Source: DAHUXN01 sp963729815 (GTDB lineage Bacteria > Acidobacteriota > Terriglobia > Acidiferrales > UBA7541). Taken from it: DNA of 64,000 nt. A model generated the notes under the pieces. It was not told where the DNA came from. It saw only the letters and a list, made by a program, of their open reading frames with translations, and did not search any database. Both the position numbers and the translations under genes were made by a program. Positions 36,121 through 45,836 of the stretch are shown here, one piece after another (positions within the stretch are counted from its first letter, which is position 1; the number at the start of each line of letters is the position of its first letter). The stretch is taken from contig CAVSPU010000001.1 of assembly GCA_963729815.1 (NCBI GenBank), positions 62,001-126,000 on the forward strand, read 5' to 3'.

Positions 36121-38547
36121 TCAGAATGTTGTGGCTGCGAGAAATATATCTGGAAAAGCGTTCAAGTCGTTAGTCACGAGATTGCTGGCCGCGGAATAAA
36201 ACGCCACGGTGTGTCCCGCGCCGCTGACAACGGGATTCAGTGACGCACCGTTCCCGGCCACTTTAATCGCCGAAACGCTCGCAATCGCCGTGGTTACGGT
36301 GCAGCCTGCTGGCCCTTGAATGCAGGTGTTGCGAGCGTAGATGTTTTCGAGTCCATTTGTAGCCGTCGAGGACAGATTGGTTGCGAGCGAAGCGAAGGCA
36401 ACAAATTGTCCCGTACTACCCAGGCTGGGATTCTCACTCAATGCATTGGCGGGAGATGATCCGTCCGGCGCCACGGAAATCAGTGAAGTTGCCGGTGTGC
36501 AGCCGGTCGTCACGCCCTGGCACGTATCGCGCATGTAGATTTCTTGCGTGCCTCCGGATGCGACTCCCAGAACAGTCGCGGTCGACGCAAACGCGATGAA
36601 TCGTCCGTCGGGAGTCATCGTCGGCTCGCCGCTCGCGCCATCGGCGAACGTCGTGCCATCCGGGGTCGAAATCAGAGCGGCGGTCGAAGCGGTGCAACCC
36701 TTCTTAATGCCGAAACAGAATCCCGTGCGATAAACTTCCTGTGCGCCACCCGAGCCCCCGCCCAGATTCGTCGCTGTGGACGTGAACACGACAAATTGAC
36801 CGGTTTTCGTGGAAGAGACAACCACCGGTTGCGAACTTGTTCCATCCGCAGGAGTCGTGCCGTCGGGCGTGGAAACCAGATATGTGGTCGGTATGCAAGC
36901 CGTTACAGCCACACCCAAGCACGTGTCCCGCAAGAAAACTTCCTGCGCACTTGTTGTCGCGCCGGCCACCAAGTTCGTCGCTGTTGAGACAAAAGCGATG
37001 AAGCGGCCTTCCGCGCTAATGGAGGATTGGCTCGAAGCACTGTTCCCAGGAGTCATTCCGTCTGTCGCGACAGAAATGAGAGTGGTCGACTGGGTACACG
37101 CCGTTGTGGAGCCCACACCCGCGCAGGGATTCGCGACAAAAACCTGCGATGTTGTTCCGTCGAAATTGATGCCAGAAACGAGGTCGGTGGCAAGCGAAGT
37201 AAATGCCACTTCCGTGCCATTCAAGTCCACAACCGGTTGGGAACTGGGGCCGTTGGCTAAAACTGGTTGGGAGTTTATGCCATTGACGATCGATCCGCCC
37301 GGTCCAACATTCACCAAGATGGTTCGCGGCACGCAGCCGGTTGCGACGCCAAAACAAGTATCACGCAGAAAAATGTTCGGCTCACCGTTCGTAAGAGGAT
37401 TCGGCGGTGGATTGATCGTGGTCGTTTCAAGAAGATTGGTCGAAGAAGAAACAAAGATTACAAATCGACCGCTCGGATCCATCGCGGGTCCGGAATTCAC
37501 CGGGCCCGCCGCGCCGTCATTTGCTTGCGCGCCGTCGGTTGCCACATCGACCAGTTCGGGCAACCCGAGGCCTGCGGATGATGGAATCACCGAAAAAGGC
37601 AGAGTCCCAGAAACGCCACCTCCTGGCGCTGGATTTACAACCTGGACAGTATAAGTTCCTGCCGCAGCCAAATCCCCGCTTGCGAGCGCGGCAACCAATT
37701 GCGAACCAGAGAATGTTGTCGGTCTTCCGCTACCGTTGATGAGCACCTCGCTCGCAGAATCGAATCCACTCCCTTGAACCCCCAAAGATCCCGTTGTTAT
37801 GCCCGCGACCAGCACGGAGGGCGATACCGCAGTTACAACAGGGCTCGGGTTCACCACATTGAGCACAAGAATATTCGACGTACCTCCGCCCGGTGGATTC
37901 AGACCGACCGCAGGCGGATTCACGACTGCGATCTGCAGGGGACCAGCCGTTGCCAAATCGGTCGAATCGAGAGGAGCCTCAACCTCAGTACCACTCACGT
38001 AGTCACCACGCGCATTGCCCTGCATCAGCCGGTTATTCCCGTTTACGGTGACGATCGATGAAAGAACAAAATTGGATCCCGTGATCGTAATCGTAGGTCC
38101 GTTGCCCCCGGCCAGCACGCTGTTTGGTGTGATCGATGTAATAAGGGGCACGGGAGAAGCTGTCGGCGTCACTGTCAGCGGAACAGTATTTGATGTCCCT
38201 CCACCCGGTTGAGGCGTGAACACGCCAACTTGAATTGTACCTGGCGTGTCGAACTGTGATTCCTGGGAATTTATCGGATTTATGACCGTGCTTAACTCAT
38301 TGTTACCGAATTTGTCGAAGATTGTGATTTGCGGCGCGCCGTTCAATTCGATCACGGAGCTTGGCGCGAATCCGGATCCATTAACCACGAGAGTGAACAC
38401 GGTCGACGCGGCTGGAACCGACGTGGGGGAAATAGTGGTAACCGAAGGCGTCGGTAAATTGATGATCTCCCCACAGGAAGCAAGCAGAATGAGCGCGACG
38501 GTCAGCGCTACAGCCGAAATCTTGTTTTGTCGATGCACAACAAGCAT
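36121..38547 (-). CDS. Lipoprotein with IPT/TIG domains and beta-propeller-like repeats
   Basis: 808 residues. A lipoprotein signal ends at LILLASC (Cys25). Residues about 35-340 contain three IPT/TIG-like domains, each opening with a form of 'ITSITPNSVLAGG' and 'VNGSGFAPSSVIELNGA'. Residues about 345-808 are repeats of 'MDPSGRFVIFVSSSTNL' and 'EIYMRDTC' (PD40/TolB-like), each with a conserved Cys pair (FLRDTCFGVATGC). Probably a surface-exposed lipoprotein. The Cys-paired repeats probably form disulfides. Function unknown. It lies between a gene-free region and the TonB receptor gene, which is divergent. Confidence 0.75.
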   Translation of the reverse strand: MLVVHRQNKISAVALTVALILLASCGEIINLPTPSVTTISPTSVPAASTVFTLVVNGSGFAPSSVIELNGAPQITIFDKFGNNELSTVINPINSQESQFDTPGTIQVGVFTPQPGGGTSNTVPLTVTPTASPVPLITSITPNSVLAGGNGPTITITGSNFVLSSIVTVNGNNRLMQGNARGDYVSGTEVEAPLDSTDLATAGPLQIAVVNPPAVGLNPPGGGTSNILVLNVVNPSPVVTAVSPSVLVAGITTGSLGVQGSGFDSASEVLINGSGRPTTFSGSQLVAALASGDLAAAGTYTVQVVNPAPGGGVSGTLPFSVIPSSAGLGLPELVDVATDGAQANDGAAGPVNSGPAMDPSGRFVIFVSSSTNLLETTTINPPPNPLTNGEPNIFLRDTCFGVATGCVPRTILVNVGPGGSIVNGINSQPVLANGPSSQPVVDLNGTEVAFTSLATDLVSGINFDGTTSQVFVANPCAGVGSTTACTQSTTLISVATDGMTPGNSASSQSSISAEGRFIAFVSTATNLVAGATTSAQEVFLRDTCLGVAVTACIPTTYLVSTPDGTTPADGTSSQPVVVSSTKTGQFVVFTSTATNLGGGSGGAQEVYRTGFCFGIKKGCTASTAALISTPDGTTFADGASGEPTMTPDGRFIAFASTATVLGVASGGTQEIYMRDTCQGVTTGCTPATSLISVAPDGSSPANALSENPSLGSTGQFVAFASLATNLSSTATNGLENIYARNTCIQGPAGCTVTTAIASVSAIKVAGNGASLNPVVSGAGHTVAFYSAASNLVTNDLNAFPDIFLAATTF

Positions 38548-39158
38548 CCCTTTATTCTCGATTTGCGATCCCGCCCCAGGTTTCCTCTGTTAAAGACAAC
38601 CAACGATTCTGCGGCAGTCCATAGAGACTACTAGAGATGGCAGAACCGGGCAACCGGGATGTCCCGTCTTTAAAATCAAAACTTCGCTTCCGCCTCTCTC
38701 GAGCATCGGCTTGTCACGCTATCCAAATATAATATGGAGACGACGATGGTCCGGCGCATCGTCGGCTCACAGAAATCCGGGGAAGGTGCTCTCGAATATT
38801 AAGTAATGACCCGGAGTGATCCTGAATTCCAAACAACATATTTAACTTCCATAACTGGGATATTCCTTACGCACTCGAATTATACGGTATATCTCTAATA
38901 TTGCTTATCTGTTTATATTTCAATGCCTTACATCATTATACGATACGAGTGCATATGGATTAAGTCGTGCATACTCCGAACGCTGTGACTTCAGATATCG
39001 ACCTGGCGGTGGCAGTTTAAGTTTAAGACTTCGGGACGTGGAGTTTGTGAAAACCATGGTGGTTTGGCCCAGCCAGGCCACCTTTTTCGCGCCGCTGCTT
39101 CCAATTAACGGTGCTGCAACCCGAAATTCCAAGTTGTCAAATACTTCTAGGAGGGATC
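38548..39158. other. AT-rich divergent region before the TonB-dependent receptor
   Basis: The 611 bp between the lipoprotein and the receptor include an AT-rich stretch (about 38830-38960) and a perfect TATAAT at 38728-38733. No well-spaced -35 hexamer is found before it. No gene or strong hairpin is visible. Confidence 0.4.
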
Positions 39159-42100
39159 ATGCACAACATAAGCGAGAGGAAGTCCTTCTTTCTCGCGTTC
39201 GCACTTCGCTCAGCTGCAACTGTTGCACTGTTATTCGCGTTGAGTTCCGTCGCGCTGGCGCAATCGACCGCCACATTACAGGGAGTGGTGACGGATACAT
39301 CGAACGCCGCAGTGCCAAATGCCACGGTGCTCATTCACAATCAAGACACAGGCATCGATGTCACTACGAAGACAGATCAAAGCGGCGATTACGTGATGCC
39401 CGGACTTCTTCCCGGGCTATACCAAGTGACAATTAGCGCGAGCGGCTTTCAAAGCTACGTTGTTAAGGACTTGAAACTCGACGTGGCCACCACGGTCACG
39501 GAAAACGCGCAACTGAAAGTCGGCCAGATTACAGAGCAAGTGGTCGTCACGGGCGGCACGCCTTTGGTGAGCACGAACAGCGTTTCCGTGAGTCAGGTGA
39601 TCACGCAGAAGACGGTACAAGAAATTCCTCTCAATGGCCGCCACTTCTTGGATCTCGCTCCTCTTACGCCTGGCACGATGACGGCACCGCAGAACGGCTT
39701 CCTGGTTGCCCCGCTACAGGGCTTGGGAGCGCTCAGCATAGACACGGCCGGCCAGCGGGAGACTACGTTGAATCTCCTGGTAAACGGCATCAACCTGAAC
39801 GATGAGGTGCAAAACCAGGCTACCTTCCAGCCGTCGATCGATACAGTATCGGAATTCAAGATCGATAACTCCACTTTCCCCGCGCAATATGGCCGGAACT
39901 CGGGCGCGATCGTCAACATTTCCACGCGCTCGGGCACGAACGATTACCACGGCGAGGCGTTCGATTTTCTGCGCAACAATTACTTTGACGCGCGGAACTT
40001 TTTCAATCCCGTAGGCACGACGCAATCGCCCCTCAACCGCAATGATTTTGGTGGCGACTTCGGCGGTCCGATCAAGAAGAACAAGGCATTTTTCTTCTTG
40101 AGCTATGAAGGCCTGCGCCAACTTCATGCACTGCCGTTGGAGGTGAGCGTACCCGCGCCCGGAACAACTTCTGCCGATACCACGGTTAATAATCTTCTGG
40201 CTCTGCTCGCAAAGGAAGCCCCGGCCAACGGCACTTTGGGCGGCCAGCCAGCTTTCTTTGGGTCTACGAACGCGCCGGTGAATCAAGACATCGGGACTGG
40301 CGACCTTGACGTTAATTTGACGAATAACGATCAATTGCACGGCTATTACGCGATCGAGAAGGATCATCGCTTTGAACCGACTTCAGGAACAAACGTGCCG
40401 GGGTTCGGCGATACGCGCGACGGCTCGCGTCAGCTTCTAACGTTGAGCGAAAGCCATATTCTTAGTCCGGACCTGACCAATCAGGTTCGTCTCGGATTCA
40501 ACCGCCTGTACATCACCTTCCTGCCGAACGATAGCAATCTCACGCCGTCCGGCCTCGGCATCGGGCTCCCAGCAGGCGTGCCAAACGTGGGCTTACCCAG
40601 CATTGTCATACAGGGCCTCCCATCTGGGGTTCTCGAATTCGGCAACCCAGGGGGTGAACCGCAAGGGCGCGGCGATACCACGGTGGCATTCAACGATACG
40701 ATAAGCTGGCTGAAAGGGCGCCACTCGTTCGATTTCGGCGTAGACGTCAGCCGGTTCTACAACAACAATATCGGCGAAAACGTCGGCTCGTTTACATTTA
40801 GCTCGCTCGCGAATTTCCTGAACGATGGGGCCGCAGCATTCTCAACTCTCGAGGGCAACAGCGACGACAAGATTCTGATGCCTGCGTGGGGAGCTTTTGT
40901 TCAAGACAGCTTCAAGTGGAGGCCAAACGTCACATTCAGTCTCGGTCTGCGCTATGACTGGAACGGGACACCGTCGGAAGCGAACAGTCGGTTTGCTACT
41001 TTTGACCCTACTACGGATTCACTCACGCCGGGGGTCAGCCAGCCCTATCCAACAAATAACAAGCTTTTCCAACCTCGTGTAGGCGTCGCATGGGATCCGT
41101 GGGGAGATGGCAAAACTTCCGTGCGCGCTGGGTACGCCATCCTGGCGCAGCAGCCAACGACTAACATTGTGTCCGGGCTTAGCGGGAATCCGCCATACGC
41201 AGTGCCCCTCGCCAGCAGTTCTGCCACGAGCAGCATCACGTTCGAGGCTCCGCCGACAAATCCCAAGACAGTTTCGCCCTTCACTGTCGACCCGAACTAC
41301 CATGACGCCTATGTGCAGGATTGGAATCTAACGATCCAGCGTGAACTCACCGATACATTGGGTCTCCAGGTAGCCTACGTCGGTTCCAAGGGAACCCATT
41401 TGCAGCAAGAACTGAATCTCAACCAACCTGCGGTGGTTGGCGGCGCATTCTCGGCGGCCAGCGCTGCTCCCTTTCCGAACTTCAGTGAGATTCCGGAGAT
41501 CACGAGCGATGGCACTTCGCATTACAACGCACTTTGGGTCACGCTGCACAAACAAGTGACACACGGGTTACAGTTCCTTACGTCGTACACTTACTCAAAG
41601 TCTCTCGATGATGCTTCACTGGATTTCCCGAACGTTCTTCCGCAGGACAGCAATAACCTCCGGAATGAATACGGGCCGTCCGATTTTGACGCGCGAAATC
41701 GTTTCGTCCTGAGCGGCTTCTATAATCTGCCGTTTAAAGGCAACCGGGCGATTTCGGGATGGGAGCTTGCGGTCATCACGACAGCCCAGAGCGGAAATCC
41801 GCTGACTGCGTACATGTCCGGAGTTAGCGGCCTTTTCCCCGGCGCCGTGGTGCGGCCCAATGTGACAGGACCGATTAACGTCACGGGCAATCCTTCCGAC
41901 TGGATCGCAAACCCAACGGTGTTTACCAATCCCTGCAGCACGTCCAGTGGCACGCTGGTCTGCTCTCCTGGAAACGAGGGGAGGAACTCGATCATAGGCC
42001 CCGACTTCGTGGATACTGATTTTTCGCTAATCAAGGACACGAAGATCACCGAACGCGTCAGCTCCGAATTCCGAGCGGAAGCGTTCGATATATTCAACCA

Positions 42101-42245
42101 CCCGAATTTTGGCGATCCGAGTTTTGTTTTCAATGCATCTACGGGAACTCAATTGAGCTCAAGCGTGATTACCTCGACGCGCTTCCCGACAGGGGACTTC
42201 GGCTCGTCGCGGCAGCTTCAGTTCGCGCTCAAGCTGATCTTCTAA
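39159..42245 (+). CDS. TonB-dependent receptor, Oar-like
   Basis: The ATG at 39159 is chosen for its strong AGGAGGG site 4 bases upstream; 1028 residues. The signal peptide ends ...SVALAQ, followed by a carboxypeptidase-regulatory domain (TATLQGVVTDTSNAAVPNAT ... SGDYVMPGLLPGLYQV, about 33-115). A plug domain (LVNGINLNDEV ... GRNSGAIVNISTRSGTNDYH) and a long 22-strand-type barrel ending ...LQFALKLIF follow. It is the expanded acidobacterial Oar/CarboxypepD-reg type, likely importing complex carbohydrates or other large nutrients using TonB energy. A TonB-like protein is encoded at 49565. A terminator follows. Confidence 0.92.
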   Translation: MHNISERKSFFLAFALRSAATVALLFALSSVALAQSTATLQGVVTDTSNAAVPNATVLIHNQDTGIDVTTKTDQSGDYVMPGLLPGLYQVTISASGFQSYVVKDLKLDVATTVTENAQLKVGQITEQVVVTGGTPLVSTNSVSVSQVITQKTVQEIPLNGRHFLDLAPLTPGTMTAPQNGFLVAPLQGLGALSIDTAGQRETTLNLLVNGINLNDEVQNQATFQPSIDTVSEFKIDNSTFPAQYGRNSGAIVNISTRSGTNDYHGEAFDFLRNNYFDARNFFNPVGTTQSPLNRNDFGGDFGGPIKKNKAFFFLSYEGLRQLHALPLEVSVPAPGTTSADTTVNNLLALLAKEAPANGTLGGQPAFFGSTNAPVNQDIGTGDLDVNLTNNDQLHGYYAIEKDHRFEPTSGTNVPGFGDTRDGSRQLLTLSESHILSPDLTNQVRLGFNRLYITFLPNDSNLTPSGLGIGLPAGVPNVGLPSIVIQGLPSGVLEFGNPGGEPQGRGDTTVAFNDTISWLKGRHSFDFGVDVSRFYNNNIGENVGSFTFSSLANFLNDGAAAFSTLEGNSDDKILMPAWGAFVQDSFKWRPNVTFSLGLRYDWNGTPSEANSRFATFDPTTDSLTPGVSQPYPTNNKLFQPRVGVAWDPWGDGKTSVRAGYAILAQQPTTNIVSGLSGNPPYAVPLASSSATSSITFEAPPTNPKTVSPFTVDPNYHDAYVQDWNLTIQRELTDTLGLQVAYVGSKGTHLQQELNLNQPAVVGGAFSAASAAPFPNFSEIPEITSDGTSHYNALWVTLHKQVTHGLQFLTSYTYSKSLDDASLDFPNVLPQDSNNLRNEYGPSDFDARNRFVLSGFYNLPFKGNRAISGWELAVITTAQSGNPLTAYMSGVSGLFPGAVVRPNVTGPINVTGNPSDWIANPTVFTNPCSTSSGTLVCSPGNEGRNSIIGPDFVDTDFSLIKDTKITERVSSEFRAEAFDIFNHPNFGDPSFVFNASTGTQLSSSVITSTRFPTGDFGSSRQLQFALKLIF

Positions 42246-42273
42246 ACTCGGCACCCAAAGCAAGCTAGTCAGC

Positions 42274-42312
42274 GGGCGGGGTCACTGCAAAGTGGCTCCG
42301 CCCTTTTTCTTT
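42274..42312 (+). terminator. Terminator of the TonB-dependent receptor gene
   Basis: GGGCGGGGTCACT (42274-42286) and AGTGGCTCCGCCC (42291-42303) form a long stem with a GCAA loop and TTTTTCTTT after it, 28 bp past the stop codon. Confidence 0.88.
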
Positions 42313-42353
42313 ACAGTCTTGGCGTCGATTGATTGGTGTAACTGGCGCGGGCT

Positions 42354-42620
42354 TTACTTCAGGTATGTCCGGATGATGTCGATCACGTCGTCCGCGGCCT
42401 CTTCCGAGGATTTCGAATTTCGCGGCATGTGGTTACGGATGTGATCCTCCATCAGTTCGCCCATCAGGCTATTGATGGAGCCGCGCGCGGCGGCGAGACG
42501 CTGAAGAACGTCGGAGCAGTGAGCGTCCTCCTCGAGCGCGCGCTGGGCGGCCTCGAGCTGGCCCACGACTTTCTTCGTGCGGTTAATGAGGTCTAATTTT
42601 TCTCGCGAAATATGTGACAT
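42354..42620 (-). CDS. RcnR/CsoR-family metal-responsive repressor
   Basis: 88 residues, all-helical DUF156 protein (MSHISREKLDLINRTKKVVG ...). The metal-ligand set of E. coli RcnR is present at identical positions: His3, Cys35, His60 and His64. CsoR-type copper sensors would need Cys at the last position, and FrmR has Glu64. It is therefore most like a nickel/cobalt sensor. A matching operator lies about 10 bp upstream, indicating autoregulation. The divergent OprB-like gene is the only visible neighbour that could share control; no RcnA-type exporter is seen. Confidence 0.85.
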   Translation of the reverse strand: MSHISREKLDLINRTKKVVGQLEAAQRALEEDAHCSDVLQRLAAARGSINSLMGELMEDHIRNHMPRNSKSSEEAADDVIDIIRTYLK

Positions 42621-42629
42621 TGGCCTTGA

Positions 42630-42650
42630 CTACCCTACTGGGGTATGGTA
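42630..42650 (-). promoter_or_regulatory. RcnR-type operator upstream of the repressor gene
   Basis: CTACCCTACTGGGGTATGGTA contains TACTGGGG, the core of the E. coli RcnR site (TACT, G-tract, AGTA), and a TACCC/GGGTA inverted pair (42631-42645). It ends 10 bp before the repressor start, as expected for autoregulation. The rest of the 42621-42939 gap shows nothing else clear. Confidence 0.6.
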
Positions 42651-42939
42651 TTCGATTTCAGACTCAAGTGCAAAGAGTCTCGGGAAAAAATAGAGCCTAT
42701 GGAACTCTCCTATCAAGAATCAGAACCTCCGGGTAGTAGCGCCGGAGTTTCGTGAAGAACGAGCATAGCATAATGGTCTTCTGACCTCACTAGGCCGCTC
42801 GCTCTCACGGAACGACCAAAACGAGGCGAGCGGAAATCAACGCAAGTAGCGTAACGATCCCCTCCCACAATTATAGCTTCAAGGCGCGAACCGCTTTGGC
42901 TGTTGCAACAACAGGTGCGGCGCGTCGCAAGAAGGAAAC

Positions 42940-44604
42940 ATGCGCAAGACGAATGCCCATTTCGAGAATTTTGCCAATATGCAGCGGCTGTACTGCGTAT
43001 GGATTGAAGCTCGCGGTGGCGCGGACGTTCAATTGATCTCCTTGTGGATCGACCCTACCATGGTGGCATTCGAACCAAGTACCCCGGAGCGCGCAGCCGC
43101 AGATTCAGCGGCGTCTATCTCTGCGCCAATTCTTGGCGGCCAGGATGAGGCCGGCGACTCCCAAGTTCCAGATGAAACCGATGGGGCCGCTAGAGTCGCT
43201 TCGTCACTGCGAGGCTTCGCGGGGCGCCTGATTCCTGTTTTCTTGTTGATCGCAATGGTCAGCGCCAAAACACTCTACGGTCAAACGGCGGCTTCCGCTT
43301 CCGGCCAAGGGCAAGACGTGAATTCGATCACACAAAACTGGAATCTCCACGGTCAAGTCACCGAAACTGTGCAGGGCGACCCGGGATTTCCCGCACAATA
43401 TTCCGGTCCGAATAGTTTGAACAGCAACGGCGAAGTTCAGGAAACATTTACGTCGGACCTGTTTATCGGCGCACGACTATGGCAAGGCGGCGAAATACAC
43501 GTTGACGGGCTAGTGTGGCAGGGTTATGGCCTCAGCCACACAGAGGGTATTGAAGCGTTTCCCAACGGAGATGCTTATAAGTTGGGCACTACGTATCCCC
43601 ATTTCATGCTTGCCCATTTGTTTATCCGCGAAACCATAGGCTTGGGTGGCAAGCAAGAGTCTGTGCCGGACGATCCTCTCACGCTTGCTGGCAAGCAGGA
43701 CATCTCGCGGCTGACCTTTACGATTGGGCGGTTCAGTCTCACTGACATGTTCGACCATAACGCCTACGCGGAAGACCCGCACACGCAATTTATGAACTGG
43801 GCGATGCAGACCAATCTTGCATGGGATTTTCCATCGGACAGCGTGGGATATACCACTGGGGTCGCGGTGGAATTGAATCAATCAAATTGGGCGCTGCGTT
43901 CCGGCTTTTTCCAAGTGCCCGGCACGAAGAACGGCTTCACTGCTGACGACCAAATCCTGACATTCCCCCATCAAGGAAGCAGCGGCAAGTTTTTCGGCTC
44001 TTGGGGAACAGCGATGGAGCTTGAGCGTCGTTATGATGCCGATGCTCGTCCGGGAGCAATCCGGCTTTTGGCTTGGATGGATGAAGCGGACATGATTAGT
44101 TACCGAGAAGCGACTCCCATTTTAGAGGCCAGCGGTCCAGGAGCGAACCTCTCAACAGCCCGCGCTCACCGCCGCAAGTACGGTTTCGGCTTGAATTGGG
44201 AACAAGAGCTTGCAAATAATGTGGGACTGTTCTCGCGTCTTGGTTGGAATGATGGACAGGAAGAGGGGTGGATGTACACCGATGCGAATTGGACGGCATC
44301 TCTTGGCATGAGCGTTAACGGTGCCGCTTGGCGAAGGACCACCGACAGCTTAGGACTCGCCTTTGTCACAAGTGGTGCATCGAACAGCGCCCAAAAATAT
44401 CTTGAGGCAGGCGGCACGGACATAGTTGACGGCGACGGTAATTTGACCTATGGGAGCGAGAAGGTTGTGGAAGCCTATTACAATTTCGAAATCTGGAAAG
44501 ATATTCACGCGACCGTGGATTATGAGTTTGTTGATAATCCGGCGTTCAACCGTGATCGGGGTCCGGTGTCAGTCTTCGGTACAAGATTCCACTGGGAATT
44601 TTGA
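42940..44604 (+). CDS. Carbohydrate-selective porin (OprB-like)
   Basis: 554 residues from ATG 42940 (AAGGAAAC upstream). The first 93 residues precede a signal-like hydrophobic segment (LIPVFLLIAMVSAKTLYGQ, about 96-114), so either the N-terminus is unusually long or the true start is later. From about residue 120 it reads as an outer-membrane beta-barrel with the OprB pattern: WNLHGQVTETVQG, FIGARLWQGGEIHVDGLVWQ, FTIGRFSLTDMFD, and a C-terminal Phe (HWEF). It probably admits sugars or other solutes. It is divergent from the RcnR-type repressor. Confidence 0.8.
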   Translation: MRKTNAHFENFANMQRLYCVWIEARGGADVQLISLWIDPTMVAFEPSTPERAAADSAASISAPILGGQDEAGDSQVPDETDGAARVASSLRGFAGRLIPVFLLIAMVSAKTLYGQTAASASGQGQDVNSITQNWNLHGQVTETVQGDPGFPAQYSGPNSLNSNGEVQETFTSDLFIGARLWQGGEIHVDGLVWQGYGLSHTEGIEAFPNGDAYKLGTTYPHFMLAHLFIRETIGLGGKQESVPDDPLTLAGKQDISRLTFTIGRFSLTDMFDHNAYAEDPHTQFMNWAMQTNLAWDFPSDSVGYTTGVAVELNQSNWALRSGFFQVPGTKNGFTADDQILTFPHQGSSGKFFGSWGTAMELERRYDADARPGAIRLLAWMDEADMISYREATPILEASGPGANLSTARAHRRKYGFGLNWEQELANNVGLFSRLGWNDGQEEGWMYTDANWTASLGMSVNGAAWRRTTDSLGLAFVTSGASNSAQKYLEAGGTDIVDGDGNLTYGSEKVVEAYYNFEIWKDIHATVDYEFVDNPAFNRDRGPVSVFGTRFHWEF

Positions 44605-44703
44605 GATAACACAGAATAAGGGAGTCAACTATATAATTCCCTGATTTTTCAATGGCATCAGATTTTTCCCCAGAGCGCCACTTCGCGCATCTGGCGCCTG
44701 CAC

Positions 44704-45642
44704 CTACCGATTTCCTCGCGCCACGGGATAACCCTGGCCGACCCAATCGTGCGCGAAATCCTGAGGAAGCAATAGAACGACCAGCCGCGTAAATCCCATT
44801 TTACGCAGCTCATCGTATGCGGGATGGACGTTGGGGCATTTTTCCCACGGACAGCACCCGCAATAAATCACAATTTCCTGATCCTTCGAAAGCTTTGCTG
44901 CCTCCGCTTTCAGGTTCGCCAACCCTGATTCCGACGACGCCGGTCCCGCATAAATGGCGCCCGGAACATGCCCGCCTTCGTAGAGAACGCGGAATCCGAC
45001 GTTGAGGACGACCGGGCGCTCTCGTTTCGGGCCAGCCAGCTTAGCGGCCAGGGCTGCGGCTGAAATTTGCCGCGCATCGTTCCATTCCGGCGTACGTGCC
45101 GGCTCAGGATTAGTTGATGCGGGCGGATCGCCGAGCGGGAGCTTAAGAACGCCCGCCGCGTCCGGCGGAAGCTTATCGGCGCGAGCCAGGAGCGCGCTCA
45201 CGTCCCACATTTCCTGCTCATTGAGCGACGCGTGGAATCCTGGCATTCCCGTCAGGCGTATGCCATTTTTCACTTTCCAGTACGTGACGCCTGGCGGATC
45301 ATCCGTCACCGAACCGTCAGGCGTGAAAAGTTGCGGCGGCTTGGGAAACATCCCTTTCGGGGCGGCCGATTCCTGCTGGCCGGGCAATCCATGACAAAAC
45401 GCGCAATTCTTTTGATAAACGCCCGCTCCAGTAAAGAGATTCGCGTCCGTGAAACTCGAAATATCGCGCTTTGGCGCCTCGCGGTTGATTCTTGCGTGCA
45501 GCGCCTTCTTCGCAAAGTACGTCTCCATCGGCATCGGCTTATCGGAAGTGGCCACTGGAGCAAAGCCGTAACTGAAATAGACGAACACCGCGGCAAAAAC
45601 GATCACAAATCCAACAATGATCCCCAGGATGAGTTTCTTCAC
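44704..45642 (-). CDS. Cytochrome c - rhodanese fusion protein
   Basis: 312 residues, GTG start with GGAAGGAGAA upstream. A membrane anchor (about 4-26) is followed by a cytochrome c domain (about 65-155) with haem motif CAFCH (Cys80, Cys83, His84) and probable axial Met133 in LTGMPGF. A rhodanese-like domain (about 190-305) has the loop CGCCPWEKCPN (Cys261, 263, 264, 269) instead of the usual CxxGxR. Both modules would face the periplasm. The fusion suggests linking sulfur transfer or thiol oxidation to electron transport. The Cys-rich loop could also bind metal. No partner oxidase is adjacent. Confidence 0.85.
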   Translation of the reverse strand: MKKLILGIIVGFVIVFAAVFVYFSYGFAPVATSDKPMPMETYFAKKALHARINREAPKRDISSFTDANLFTGAGVYQKNCAFCHGLPGQQESAAPKGMFPKPPQLFTPDGSVTDDPPGVTYWKVKNGIRLTGMPGFHASLNEQEMWDVSALLARADKLPPDAAGVLKLPLGDPPASTNPEPARTPEWNDARQISAAALAAKLAGPKRERPVVLNVGFRVLYEGGHVPGAIYAGPASSESGLANLKAEAAKLSKDQEIVIYCGCCPWEKCPNVHPAYDELRKMGFTRLVVLLLPQDFAHDWVGQGYPVARGNR

Positions 45643-45836
45643 AGCTGAATTCTCCTTCCGGCAGCCGCATCTCGCTGGCTACGCTTCGCCTATTTCTATA
45701 TGCGCGGCAACGGCGACCATAATTATGCGTCGAGTGGTCGCAGAAGCGCGAAAAATCTTTCCGCCATTCGCCGGTCGAAAAAGGTAAGCTCGTGCACCTA
45801 ATTGTTCCGCGATTGTGCGGCTCTGGGAGACAATCC

